From the NCBI GenBank assembly GCA_037349315.1, contig JBAIAC010000024.1, positions 32,351,501-32,415,500 on the forward strand: a DNA stretch of 64,000 nucleotides. Reading direction: 5' to 3'. The notes under the pieces are model-generated. The model was not told where the DNA came from, searched no databases, and saw only the letters and a program-made list of their open reading frames with translations. The DNA is from Chelydra serpentina (taxonomy: Eukaryota; Chordata; Testudines; Chelydridae). The stretch's first letter is position 1; the number at the start of each line of letters is the position of its first letter. A program made the translations under genes and the position numbers. Positions 1-11,574 of this stretch are shown here, piece by piece.

Positions 1-402
1 TGGTGATTCACTGTTTACAGTGCTGTGTAATATTAAACACCAGAACATTTCAACTGCAGGCAACTTTTACTCTCCAAGAAGTTTATTCTCAATCCCAACT
101 TGGTGGTGGGTGTGGTCCCTCATATGTATCCACCAGTTACTCATGGCACTGCGATCCTTACTAGTCACTACTTCTACCTAAGCAATTATCTTTGATTGGG
201 TAAAGAGGGGGCTCTTTAAATAAAGTGGCCCAACGGGAGCAGCGCTTTCAGCTAGGATTATGGAAGCTTTATGTGTGATGTGTATGAGTAGGGGATCCAT
301 GTAGTTCCTTGCAAGGAGACTGGTTTGAGAGCTCATGGATTCTCAGCCAATGTGGAGGAATAGTTAGTTCTGGCCCAATGCCATGCAGAAGAGGAGGTGG
401 CA
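1..402. other. Unannotated lead-in, no gene seen
   Basis: I see no coding exon, RNA gene or recognisable repeat here. Open frames that run into this stretch from the GT repeat next door are artefacts of the repeat. Confidence 0.5.
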
Positions 403-428
403 GTGTGTGTGTGTGTGTGTGTGTGTGT
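403..428. repeat. (GT)13 microsatellite
   Basis: Thirteen uninterrupted GT units. Read on the minus strand this gives runs of alternating His-Thr codons, which produces several false open frames around it. Confidence 0.95.
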
Positions 429-3400
429 ATTTCTTGTAGAGTATGTATAAGCCACACAGGAAGAGACATTGTGTTTTAAAGTAGTAGATTCCTGCAGAAG
501 TGGAGTCCAGTTGAAGAGACACAGACAGGATTTGAGGGCAAAGGAGCAGCAGAACTGGCAACACTGGAGCAGGACAAAAAGTAACACTGTGGCAGGATCC
601 AGGAGTTGGATGCACTATAAATGTAAGTTACCTCTGTAAGTTCTGTTTATTTTGTTTGTTTATTGGGAATGGGATGTATGTGTGAAATCAGAGAGGAGAA
701 AAAAACGGAGAGATGAGACACAAAGGGACAGAGGGAGATGCAGGGAAAAGAAATTCAAAAGTTGATTTCTCATTATGAGTCTAATTTTCAACACAGTTTT
801 GTGGGTGAATGCCTCCTGACATGTCCCTGCCCGCTTCTTGCCCCCTTCCACCTCCATGTTGTCTAGGTGGCTGCAGCACTCACCTGGAGCAACATTTCTA
901 ATGCCTCAGGGTGGAACTTCTGCGCATTGCTCCCCAGGCCCTGCAAAACCAATAGGATTCTTTCCCTGTCTGAATTAAGCAATGGGGAATTTGAGCTCCA
1001 ATTTTTATTTCTGAGCCAGGGCTCCTATCTTGGAGTCATGCTTCAAGAAACACTCAATTAAAAGAAAAAAAGATAGCTGATGGAATCTGCCCTATCACAG
1101 CATAGTAGAAAATAGCACAGGGGATGTTTACTGAGTACAGCTCCTCCTCTGTAGTACTAGGAGCATGTGGGAGATTTGTGAGCCAGTTTGGCCTATAGCA
1201 GATCAAAACTGAAATCAGAGGTTAAACTTCTGCATTTTTATCATCAGCTGCTAGAAACTTGCCTAGCCTCATGAAGAGTAACTAAATAGAGTACACAAAG
1301 GAAGAAGCTTCTCTGGAGGCAGATATGCCCAAGGGTAATATTTTTGGCATTATTCTTTTCAAATGAGAAGTCAGAATTGCTTTTATTAAATACTCACAGC
1401 TCATGGCTGTGATCTAAAAAAAAAAAAATCACATTTATTTTCCTGAATACAGAGGTAATCAGAATTCAGTCAAGTGGGATGACTCTGTGAGTCCTGACAT
1501 CAAAGGGCAGTACTGTTTGATTGATATCAGTCAGATGGCAATATTGTTTGAAGAAATGTAGTCAGAAGACTGGCAATTTAAAGGCTGTAAAAAGTTACAG
1601 GAGATGTGAGTGCAGTGTTCCATACTGATTTCCAGTGTACAAGACTATGTATTAGAGAATTGGCAGTAACATGGCAATCTTGTCTCTCAGACACATACAT
1701 CCTTTCAAAGGACAGAGAGGAAGAAAATCTAGCTCATAGTTTCCAGGCGAGCTATTCAGTGAGGCATTAAAAGTACAGTAGTAAATAATGTTTTCATTGT
1801 TTATGTTATAGGCTACGTAAGATTGGGTTGCACATTTTGGTTAAAAATTTATAGCACATAATACTACTGAACGTTAATAAGCAACTCAGAAGTTTTTTCT
1901 TTGGTACAAGTTTATTTGTAGAAGTGTATTGATTGAAGTTCCTGCATATAGAGGATTTTAGAACAATGACTCTGTTACATCTTTTTGACAAATATAAAGA
2001 ATTGGTTCTATAGATACAGTAATTTTTCTTCTGTTTCCAACCTAGGAGGCCATTTAAAGTATAAATAATGGTACCCTGTCTCTTAAGTGTAAATAGTTCT
2101 TCTGCTTAATATGTTACATCTCAGTAACAGCGCTATTCTACATAATCATTATTCCCTACAGGTTTAAAAACAATGCCAAAAACAAACAAACAAAAACCTA
2201 CCTAATGGATTAGAACCCTCTAAGCTGAGCAGGGCAAACAGAAATTGTTACATTTACTTAAAAACATTTTTACTTCTGGCAAAATGTACCAATATTCCAT
2301 CAAAAAGATTAGAGAATAAAAAAAAAAAGTAAGTTGCACAAATAAGACATTATTATAAAAAGCTGGCAAAATAGCTGAGGAATAATGGAAGATAGAAAGG
2401 CATAGTATGCTGGGGGAAAGAGTAAATGGTTATTTTAGAAAAATTGGTTGATATGGCTCAAGGTAGGAAGGCAAAACCGCATTGTAGGTTGTAAACACTG
2501 ATGTTCAGTGTACTGATTTGGGAGGCAAAAGCATCGAAATTACTGAAGGAATTCAAATTAAATGGTGTTCCTGCTACTTAAATAAGGGAGATACCTAATA
2601 AGAGCACAGTGCTGAGGTAGTTTAACAAAAAGCCTTGATTAATAAGCATCCGTCTCCTTGACTTGATATTTCATCTTTCTAATTATATGTATTTGAGACC
2701 AGCATGTAACCTTCCACTTTAGCTGTGGATTGCTCAGATGTACAGTAGATTGTTAATTCAAACCGAGCCACAAATAGGTACATTTTTTTTAGTTGTGTGT
2801 GTATATATTGCTAGATGAATACTTCCTAAAGATTGTACAGTAGCTTCCTGCGGTCTTGGTTTGAGAAATGTATCCAGTCTTAAAAAAATTGTCCCATGCT
2901 TTTATATGTCAGTTTCACAACATTTATGGAAATTTCATTTAAGTAATTAAATATCAGAGTGGGCCACAAAAGTGGCTAGTGATTCTGGATGTCTCACTCT
3001 TTGGGTGCCCAATTGAGACACCTTAAAAGGAAATGAATATTCAGAAATGGCTCAACAGCTACCCTCTGAAAATCCCCTTTAAGGTGTCTGCAGTCAGACA
3101 CCGAAAATCACTTGTCGTTTTTGAAAATCTCTGTTGTGTTTTATTGTTACCTTAAGTAGGGTTGGGTGAAATGGTTTGGATAAAATAAGAATTGACCTAT
3201 GTTTTCATCCTAAACTGAAAGTGAACCCTTTTGTGAGATTCAAAGAAGTTCAGATAACTTTAAAATATTGTTTATTAATATTAATAATAATACCTAGCTC
3301 TTACATTTAGCTAACCACCCAAAATTTGAGTATTTAATTTAATCCTACTTGTAATGTTTTTGAAATTCACTATTTATAAAGTGCAATATCTTGATGAAAT

Positions 3401-3554
3401 ATAGCCTTGTAGGGCCTCATCCTGTAAAATATGGATGACCTTGGGAAGTGCCGAACACCCTTAACTCTCATCGACTTTGATGAGTTTTGAAGACACTGAG
3501 TAATTCACACGATGGGGCATGTTTTGTTCTTATTCAAATATGCTCTTTATTAGG
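429..3554. other. AT-rich noncoding stretch
   Basis: About 3.1 kb without a recognisable gene or repeat boundary. It holds short homopolymer runs (poly-A near 1417) and a purine-rich patch near 660-750. Frames are all under 70 codons and show no family resemblance. Confidence 0.5.
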
Positions 3555-3680
3555 GAACATGAGGGCAGCAAGGTGGTCCAGTGGTCGGGCACTGAACTGG
3601 GAGTCCTTTACATTCCTTGGACAAGTCATTTTAACTGCTCTGTATCTCAGTTTCCCTCACCAGTGATCAGGAAGAGGGGA
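3555..3680 (+). repeat. MIR-like tRNA-derived SINE fragment
   Basis: The order of motifs matches the MIR/CORE-SINE layout. A tRNA-like head reads as ggtggtccagtggtcgggca. It is followed by a 'gacaagtcattttaactg' block and then 'tatctcagtttccctc', which corresponds to the familiar 'cctcagtttcccc' of MIR. The copy is diverged and lacks a clear tail. A hAT MITE lies immediately downstream. Confidence 0.6.
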
Positions 3681-3706
3681 AAGCATAATATAAATACTAT
3701 TCGTTG

Positions 3707-3838
3707 TTCAAGACTAGGGTGACCAGATGTCCCGATTTTAAAGGGACAGTCCCAATTTTGGGGTCTTTTTCTTATATAGGCTCCTATTACCCCCCACCCG
3801 AGTTTTCACATTTGCTGTCTGGTCACCCTATTCAAGAC
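3707..3838. mobile_element. 116 bp hAT-type MITE with perfect 8 bp TSD
   Basis: The element runs 3715-3830. Its 13 bp terminal inverted repeats are perfect (TAGGGTGACCAGA and its complement). It is flanked by a perfect 8 bp duplication, TTCAAGAC at 3707-3714 and 3831-3838. An 8 bp duplication is typical of the hAT superfamily. It is far too short to encode a transposase, so it is nonautonomous. A second copy lies at 20358-20480. Confidence 0.9.
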
Positions 3839-4305
3839 AGCTGCACATTTACCAGCCCAGATCTGAAAGTCAGAATTTGAACTACAAAAAGATTTTAGTG
3901 GAAATCACTGCAGTTTCAGATAGATTACCGAAGCACAGTCTGAAGTGGAGGTGAGAAGGGGCATTTTAACAACAGCTAAAAGCTTTCTAGAAGTTTGTAT
4001 GATTTTCTGTGGGAGTTTAGGGCATTCATATGTTCCCCAGATAATTAGTGAGCTTTACTGCCAGCTTTCCATTTTGGAGTTGTAGAAAAACTTTTCAGAT
4101 AAAAATGAGATGTTTCAACTGGGAAAGTTCAAACATTGGTGCATCTTGAATATTTATAAAATATTATCAGATCTGCTTGACCTTTGCTTATATCTACATA
4201 CTTATCTTAGCAGGACTCAGAGTATGTATGCCTGTATCCAGGAGGAGCCATTGGCCCACCTGCATGCCGGACAGTGATAAAGTGCTGGGCCCATGCACAA
4301 GTCTG
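3839..4305. other. Unannotated noncoding stretch
   Basis: AT-rich sequence with no recognisable gene, RNA or repeat ends. Confidence 0.5.
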
Positions 4306-4378
4306 AGCCACAATCCTGGCTCCAATGAAATCCATGGGAGTTTTGCTATTGACTTCAATGGGGTCAGGATTTTGGCCC
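4306..4378. repeat. Short palindromic repeat, TTGACTTCAATGG family
   Basis: The left arm begins caatcctggctcc. The right arm, read in reverse complement, begins gccaaaatcctgaccccatt. The two halves are imperfect inverted copies of each other around a short centre, like several other loci in this window (see findings). It is probably an old palindromic MITE. Confidence 0.55.
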
Positions 4379-5032
4379 CAGGAAGGATAAAGTGGGCATA
4401 AACTCATTTTAAGATTGCTGTAGGATACAGGCAGGATGCTCTTTTTCAATCTTGACTGTATTATACTCAATGGACCACGTTTAGATGACCCACTGTTTGG
4501 GTCCCAGCGCAGCCCAAGGGCAAGGGGACCACAACAGCCATCTCTGTAGCTCCTAGGTTTTCAGACTGCTAGGCATCAGTCCAGTACCGGTCAACAATTT
4601 TGAGCATAAAGGTCAAAAGATGCATCCCTTTGTATAGAAGGTCTATTGTGACAAAGAAAGGAGTGGGAGTAACATAAGAATAAAAAAGCCCAAGATTGTG
4701 TAAAGGCTGTATCATATTCTGTTACTACTATTTGAGAAAAGAAAGTCATCCTGTAATTAACTAATGCATTGTATTGCTTATACACAACTTCGCAGTTCCT
4801 GTCTCTTCAGTGCTGAACCATGCAAACATATTCTCTTAATGCAGCTTTTTTTGCATCAGAGGATAGAAGCATTAACATACATTTTTAGTTTGGCAAAATG
4901 ACTGCCTTCACTGTAAAATGAGATTCATTAGTATGTCAAAAACAAATTAGGATTGTCGTAATGTACACCTGATTAGTATCTCTTCAGTAACAATTAGGTG
5001 CTGGTAAACTTGTTAACCTGAAGTTTTGTGCG
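4379..5032. other. Unannotated noncoding stretch
   Basis: No recognisable gene or repeat. Frames are short and unconvincing. Confidence 0.5.
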
Positions 5033-5054
5033 CTCTCTCTCTCTCTCTCTCTCT
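5033..5054. repeat. (CT)11 microsatellite
   Basis: Eleven uninterrupted CT units. Confidence 0.95.
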
Positions 5055-6555
5055 TTAAAGAAGTAGAGTTTGGAAACTCCTGTGGATATCTCGGTGTAGT
5101 TTTGTTGCCAACAAGCTGGGGGATGCAGGCTGACATGCAGCCTGTTTCTAATAGCACACACACTGTTTCTTTATTTAGAGCCTCTTTACCAGTATCAATT
5201 AAACCCCAGTTAAATTTGACACATCTTAACCTTGCGTTGGATCCAATTCATTGCTACAGCAGAACCCATATGGCACTGAGACAGTTGCAGGCATCAATTC
5301 ATTGCTTATGTAGAGTTACTGGCTGAATGCCAAGCAGTAATCACTGCTTTTTGTTAATAGACATGTTTGCTTTTGCAGTCATTTCTATACACAGTGCTCT
5401 AGATTAATTAGAACAAAATCTGTCATCCATCTAAAAAACAACCAGAATACTCTGTCTGTTTTTTCCCCTTCAGATTTAAAGAGAGAGGAATTCTGGCAAA
5501 ATAGATTGACTTTATTTTGGAATAACCTATTCTTGAACATATATGTATTTGTTATTCATATTTAATAAATAATTAAGTAGAAAGAGAACTGGGAAAAAAG
5601 AGCTGGAGATCTAAAATATACACATTCCACTCAGAGATTAGTGGATTTCCTCAGAGTGAATTTATATTAAGTGGGAGAGGGTATCCTTCAAAATTTAACA
5701 TAGCATATGTTTTTCATTAAATAAACAGATTTGTCATTTCTTTGAAATATTATGATTTTTCATAGGAGATCCACTCAAATCATTTAGTGTGCATATGGAG
5801 ATCACATGGCAAGATTGTATAATCATCCTTGAGGTTTTAAAGTGGGTTCTTCCATATCCTTTTGAATAATGCCTATTTATCTATTTGAAATTACATCAAC
5901 ATTAATGGAAAAGGTAAGTAAACAGCTTTTGCAAAATATTTCCTACATTACTGATACCAAATTTTAGAGAAATATGATTGTTGTGATTAAATACCATTCT
6001 TTTCCTCCTGTGTGTGAATAATCAACACATGATTGGTGCAGCCAATTGTGCTCTAAACCATTCTGGCTTCTTGACTGCTGCTTTCAGACCACTTTATTTT
6101 AAATCCACTGTGTTGGACACTATCACTTTTCACAGACAAAGCTTTAAAGTATATTGTAGTATTGTATTTATTATGCAATATGTTTTGTACTCAACTTAGT
6201 TTTATTAGTACCAGAGTATTTTATAAGAATAAAATAGTGCCACAATGGTGACATTGTACAATGTCCAGGTTATTACACTGGTACCCATCACCATGATATC
6301 AGAAGACCCCATATTTTTGGGACAATGAATTGGTGTATTATGTGTTGATTTTTAATATGGCTATGAAGAAATTGCTATAGTATTTTTCATTTCCACTCTT
6401 TTTGTCAACATTCATAACAAACTATTTTGATACAAATGTCTTTGTGTGATTCAAGGATCAGTTAGATGACATTTTAGCATGTTTGATTTTGTCTGGTGCT
6501 TTTGAATTAAACCCTCCCCCTGCTTGCACACTTGAAAATAGGACAACAGACATGC
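5055..6555. other. AT-rich noncoding stretch
   Basis: No gene, RNA or repeat boundary recognised. Confidence 0.5.
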
Positions 6556-6625
6556 GGCCTGATTCAAAGCCCACTGGAGCCAATGGGAATCTTTTTATCT
6601 ACTTCAATGGGTTTTGGATGAGGCC
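6556..6625. repeat. Short palindromic repeat, TTGACTTCAATGG family
   Basis: Starts ggcctgattcaaagccca and ends tgggttttggatgaggcc, which are near-complementary ends. The centre holds 'ctacttcaatggg'. It has the same layout as the copy at 4306. Confidence 0.6.
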
Positions 6626-7419
6626 CACTATTCTGGAATTTTAGTATTGCTTTCCCAAAAGTACATCAGACTATTGTTAGTCAAACTGATGGATTTTGAA
6701 CGGCTGTCGACTACCCTTTAAAATAATCCACTACTAACATATTAAAGCAAAATGTATGCAGTATTCACGTGTTAATGATTTAGATCAGTTTTCATTTAAC
6801 AAAGACAATGAGCTAGATTTGTAAGCTGTTATGTATTTGTGTTTATTTTAATTTAATGATTTAACATGACTTGTACTTTAGTATAAGATTATTTAAATAG
6901 AAATCCTTGCCTCTTCCTAAATCTCTGTAATCATGGTACTTGTTATATGTTACATATAACTTGTTTTTGGATGGAAGAAGAGTGAAAAACTACATTTGGT
7001 GGAAGTTAAAATCCTTTTCAAACTTTTTTTTTAAGTGTTCAGTTTATGTTTTAGTATTCCAATACTGTTGGTCCATTGTTTGGTACTACAGCTTTATCAG
7101 CAGAATGTGCGGCAGATGGTTTACATTTGCATTAGCCTTCTGGAAAAGGAATAAGCTACCACCAACATAAGCTGCAGCTTTTCTTTTCAAAATTTATAAC
7201 AAATTGGTCAGAATGGCATTTAAAGAAACCAACAACCAACATTAGCACCACTATCTCCCATTCCTTTTCTGAAGAGGAATAATGACTCCCAGTCCAACAC
7301 TGTCATTTGCACATGTTTTCCCCCCAAAATGTTTGTTAAAATGATTTAGGTGTTTCATTATGCAAAATGACTTTTATAAAAAGACCTTCCTTTTTGCCCC
7401 ACATTCACACTTAATTTCA
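6626..7419. other. AT-rich noncoding stretch
   Basis: No recognisable gene or repeat. Confidence 0.5.
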
Positions 7420-8340
7420 TTTGTCACTTGTTATAGAGTGGAGTTATGTGAAGCTGGGCTATATTATTTGTTCTAGCCTGTATTGGATAATTTATTACAT
7501 TAAGAAACCAATAATTTTTAAATTTAATCAGATTTAAGTTTTTAATAAGATTCATTCTCCTATTCACACTTGCTTAATTTAAGGATATTAAATCTGCTCA
7601 GGAATGAGCTGCCTCTCAAAGCCTCATATGTCTATTAAAGGATTTTATTCCTGATGTGTTAATAGGATTTAATTATATTAGTCCTATAGTCCAGAGACAC
7701 ATCACAGTTGTTAAGCTGATAAAGCAAGCAAACATCAAGCTAAAAAAGTAATGGACAGCCTATCTTTTAAAAAGAATATTAAAGCTTGATAATTTTTACT
7801 GTCTCTGTGTTGTGTGGATTTACATCATACTGAAATTTAAAATGTAGAATGCTGAACATAGTGGAAGGTAAACTACCTTTTCTAAATGCATTTAAAAAAA
7901 GGTTAACACAGAAATTAACAAATCCAGTTTAAATACTATCTCTGATTCAAAGAGATTTATTTAAACAAACTTCTAGTTTTCTTTCACCTTTCTTTTGACT
8001 GTTGAACTCATGGTTTTGTGCATGAAACAGAGCTGCAGCAAGTTGTTATGAAAACTGAAGATATTAAATATTGCCTGGATGTCTTTCTTTCCTGTGGCTA
8101 ATTAGGTTTAATGACAAACAGTGGAGGAAATGAAAACAATTGCTTGAGGACCGTCTACTGTGGCATGGTGGGGGAGACAGGCAGGGGAGGGAGACACAGA
8201 CTGCTGTAGTCTGTAAATCTTGTCAATTTCTCCATCAGCATTATTTGCATCGATCAAAAGTGTTGGCTCTTGTCAAGTTCATATGAAAGCTAAATGTTCA
8301 GAAGTCAGTGTTTCTGATGGCTGCAGACAACTCTGAGATG
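7420..8340. promoter_or_regulatory. Possible conserved noncoding element (enhancer-like)
   Basis: The stretch is AT-rich, free of recognisable transposons, and dense in homeodomain-type cores (TTTAATTATATTAG near 7670, GGCTAATTAGG near 8097). This texture is typical of deeply conserved enhancers in vertebrate gene deserts. That is an impression from composition only; conservation cannot be seen in one sequence. Confidence 0.25.
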
Positions 8341-8814
8341 GAAAAAACTACAAGATTTGCATAGAATCACAGGGAAGGGGAAAAAAAACACCCCAAAGCA
8401 ATATGCCATCCAGTTGGATACTTTGCTTCCAAAATTAGGTTGATGCATGTTATGGCACATTTCCACCAGTAATCACAGACACACTGCATATATTTCAGGA
8501 AGATTTAGGCCCTGATTTTTCCTCTTATTTATACAGAGCTAGACTTTGAGCCCCACTTTGAGCACATAGTGTGGGCTGCTTTTATTTGGGGAAACTAGAA
8601 ATGTAAAGGAGGATCTTAGCTTCCCTCCCTCCCCCCGAAGTAATTTTCTGGCACTTCTCCTTGCCAAGATAGCCTTGCAAATGTAAACTGGTATAAACAA
8701 ACCTCTAACTTAGGAAGGGACAAACAGCTGGACTCTATTTCTCTAGCAGGAGATTGGCAAGAAGGATCTAAAGATTTTGCGTCAGGTTATCATTTTTGTT
8801 TTGGCCCCTTTATG
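8341..8814. other. Unannotated noncoding stretch
   Basis: Holds a short poly-A run (8382) and a pyrimidine run near 8620-8635. No gene or repeat recognised. Confidence 0.5.
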
Positions 8815-9345
8815 CTACTAGAATGGAACAATGGACCAGTAAGCTGGGTGAGGTCAGCTGAGAATTCTGGCAGGATGGGGTGTGTGTAATAGGGTGGTCT
8901 GGCCCTGTTCTAGGGAAGCCCAGCAGGCAGGTGGGAATCAGGACTGGGAATCAGCTGATCTAGTTTGAGAATATAAGAAAGGGCCAAAGCTCCGTGAGAG
9001 CTAGGGAACTAAGAGAGAGTTGGAAGCATTCTCTCTTGTGGCTGCAGTAGGTAAGGGTGAGCAGGCCCTGTGGATCCTCAGGCTGGGGATGTCCAGACCT
9101 TTTTGTTACCAGAGGGTTCCATAATCTCAGCCAAGAACAGGGCTATTGCTTTTGATATTGTTCTGCATTTCCTGTTGTTTTGTGTTGAAATATAAACAGA
9201 GCCTTGAGAAAAGGGGCTATAAATGGAACTGGGTGGGGCAGGTTGTTTGTTCCAGGCTGATGATCTGATCCACCAGTAAACCCGGGCATAACTGACTCTT
9301 GCACCATTACCCACTTCTGCCACAGCACCTGGGCATGTTGAGGTG
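8815..9345 (+). mobile_element. Degraded LTR (probable)
   Basis: A TATA-like box (gagaatataagaaagg near 8968) is followed by a 'gagagctagggaactaag' block. A polyadenylation-like stretch (gaaatataaacag, near 9187) comes about 215 bp later, then 'ccttgagaaaaggggc'. This spacing fits U3-R-U5. I could not find clean TG/CA ends or a target duplication, so the boundaries are approximate and the assignment is tentative. Confidence 0.4.
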
Positions 9346-9894
9346 GGGGAGACGTAGGAGTACAGAGAAAAGCTTGAAAACATGAACCCTAAAGTCTAAA
9401 CAATCAGAAGGTAAATAGAAAGAACCTCACATGTATTATTTGTTTTAAAATCTCATGGCCTTTAAACCAGTCTCATAATTTTAAATCCTTGAGATAGTGT
9501 GGCTAAAGCATGCTGTGCTCCAGCTGTGCTTAAGGGCTAGTTCTCAAGGGAGTGCAGATCAACCAGGAGAATCAAGGGGCCACAGTTAACTCCTTGACAG
9601 CCCTATGAGCACCTCCAATGAATTTGGATTTCCCTCTCAACATGGTAAGGCTGGCTCTGCTTTTATTCCCACATAAATCTTTGACTTCAGTGATGTTACT
9701 CCTGATTTACACCTGTGTAAATGAATAGTGTATTAGGACTGTGATGTGGCTTTTCTGTTAAGAATGTTATTAAAAATTGATTAAATTGTTAATTCAGGTA
9801 TGTCATCACTTGCTCGAGAGGTTTTATTTCCCCGTTTATATATGTGTTTGTATATATTAAATATTACATAATTTGCACCATGCACTCAAGACCT
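9346..9894. other. Unannotated noncoding stretch
   Basis: Contains one more fragment resembling the short palindromes (ttgacttcagtgatgttact near 9681). Otherwise nothing recognised. Confidence 0.45.
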
Positions 9895-10007
9895 TTAAGT
9901 TTGTGCCTGAAGTGTCCACACAGTAGAGTTATAGTGCAGCACTTTGGTGTGCACTGCTATTTACCTTCCCTTACTCCAAACTGTGTGGTAGTGTAGATAT
10001 GCCTTAA
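9895..10007. mobile_element. Small degraded MITE (probable)
   Basis: The two ends are weakly inverted: TTAAG..TCCACAC on the left, and a right end whose complement reads TTAAGGCATATCTACAC. The GCATATCTACAC-type terminus matches the ends of the MITE at 57479. The internal part is short and diverged. Confidence 0.4.
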
Positions 10008-10655
10008 GAACCAATAATGGAAACTGTACTAGCCGGAAGGAATTTAATGGAGTGTGCTTTTCCCTGTTTGTCGGAAACAAAGAAAAGAAAATGCCTATTT
10101 TAGACTTTTAAAGATAATCACACAGTTCCACCTCTGGAATATTCATTCAGCTGTGTTCAGCAACCTATAAATATGCACTGTGAAAGAGCAGGAGAAAACT
10201 GGGAATATGTCTTCACCATGCCACATGGCATGGAAATCTTCCCTTTAAACCTGCTCTTGTTATGTGGGGAAAAGTGGTTCAACATCTAACTTCTGCACAT
10301 TGCCGTTTTAGCTCCTGGTAATGGTGTTGGCAGTGGAATAACTCACCTTTATTACATGTTTCTATATGGCACATCTGTATTCTGGAATATGATGGAGGAT
10401 CCGCTTAAGGAAGCACTAGTGTGGAAGAAGATTCTAAATTCAAACTTGGGTGCTGTAAGCAATGTTAAAGAATTCATCCATAAAAATGGAGAAGTCTTCA
10501 TAGGCTGATCAAAAGGCAAAGAGATGACCAGTATGTGAATGGAATTCTAAAGTTTCAGGGTACTAAATGAAGAGCACATTTATAGATTGAGAAATAATAA
10601 CAAAGCTTAAAAATTAGTTTCCTTGGCTAGATACAGTGATATAAAATACACTATT
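10008..10655. other. Unannotated noncoding stretch
   Basis: No recognisable gene or repeat before the CR1 tail begins. Confidence 0.5.
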
Positions 10656-10745
10656 AGAATCATAGAATAATAGAATATCAGGGTTGAAGGGATCTCAGGA
10701 GGTCATCTAGTCCAACTCCCTGCTCAAAGCAGGACCAATCCCCAA

Positions 10746-11256
10746 CTAAATCTTCCCAGACAGGGCTTTGTCAAGCCAGGCCTTAAAAACCTCTAATGAT
10801 GGAGATTCCACCACCTCCCTAGGTAACTCATTCCAGTGCTTCACCGCCCTCCTAGTAAAATAGTGTTTCCTAATATCCAACCTAGACATTCCCCACTGCA
10901 ACTTCAGACCATTACTCCTTGTTCTGTCATCTGGTACCACTGAGAACAGCCTAGATCCATCCTCTTTGGAACCCGCTTCAGGTAGTTGAAAGCAGCTATC
11001 AAATCCCGCCTCATTTTTCTCTTCAGTAGACTAAATAATCCCAGTCCCCTCAGCCTCTCTTCATAAGTCATTGCTCCAGCCCCCTAATCATTTTTGTTGC
11101 CCTCCGCTGGACTCTTTCCAATTTTTCCACATCCTTCTTGTAGTGTGGGGCCCAAAACTGGACACAGTACTCCAGATGAGGCCTCACCAGTGCCGAATAG
11201 AGGGGAATGATCACGTCCTTCGATCTGCTGGAAATGCTCCTACTTATATAGCCCAA
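10746..11256 (-). pseudogene. CR1 RT C-terminal remnant
   Basis: Frame 11068-11256 reads [19 protein letters not shown] and [16 protein letters not shown]. Frame 10746-10940 reads LDIRKHYFTRRAVKHWNELP and ends near SPSLEVFKAWLDKAL. These are the standard thumb and C-terminal blocks of CR1 ORF2. They are out of phase with each other, and the first is cut off from the FADD segment by the inserted MITE. Confidence 0.9.
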
Positions 11257-11272
11257 AATGCCGTTAGCCTTC

Positions 11273-11574
11273 TGAGGGCTGGTCTACACTATGGGGTGGG
11301 GGTCGATGTAAGGTACGCAACTTCAGCTACGTGAATAACGTAGCTGAAGTCGGCGTACATCGCTCGATTTACCTCGCTGTGAGGACGCTGCAAAGTCAAA
11401 GGCTGCCGCTCCCCCGTCGACTCCGCTTCCGTCTCGCGTCGGGGTGGATTACCGGAGTCAACGGGGAGCGCTTCTGGGATTGATTTATCGCGTCTACATG
11501 AGACGGGAAAAATCGATCCCCAAAAGATCGATTGCTACCCGCCGAATTGGGCGGGTAGTGTAGACCTGGCCTTA
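11273..11574. mobile_element. 296 bp Harbinger-like MITE inserted in CR1
   Basis: The element runs 11276-11571. Its ends are GGGCTGGTCTACACTA and the complement of TAGTGTAGACCTGGCC, 16 bp with two mismatches. The flanks are TGA (11273-11275) and TTA (11572-11574), which fits a TTA duplication with one change, as used by PIF/Harbinger elements. CR1 sequence is continuous on either side. An internal inverted repeat (cttcagctacg and its complement around 11319-11351) can form a hairpin. It is GC- and CpG-rich compared with its surroundings. Confidence 0.82.

Noticed and set aside
269..615. Minus-strand open frames with His-Thr runs
   Set aside because: They are translations of the GT microsatellite at 403-428 and its flanks, with no coding signature.
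5033..5054. Regulatory GAGA-type element
   Set aside because: A pure CT run is better explained as a microsatellite; nothing nearby suggests a promoter.
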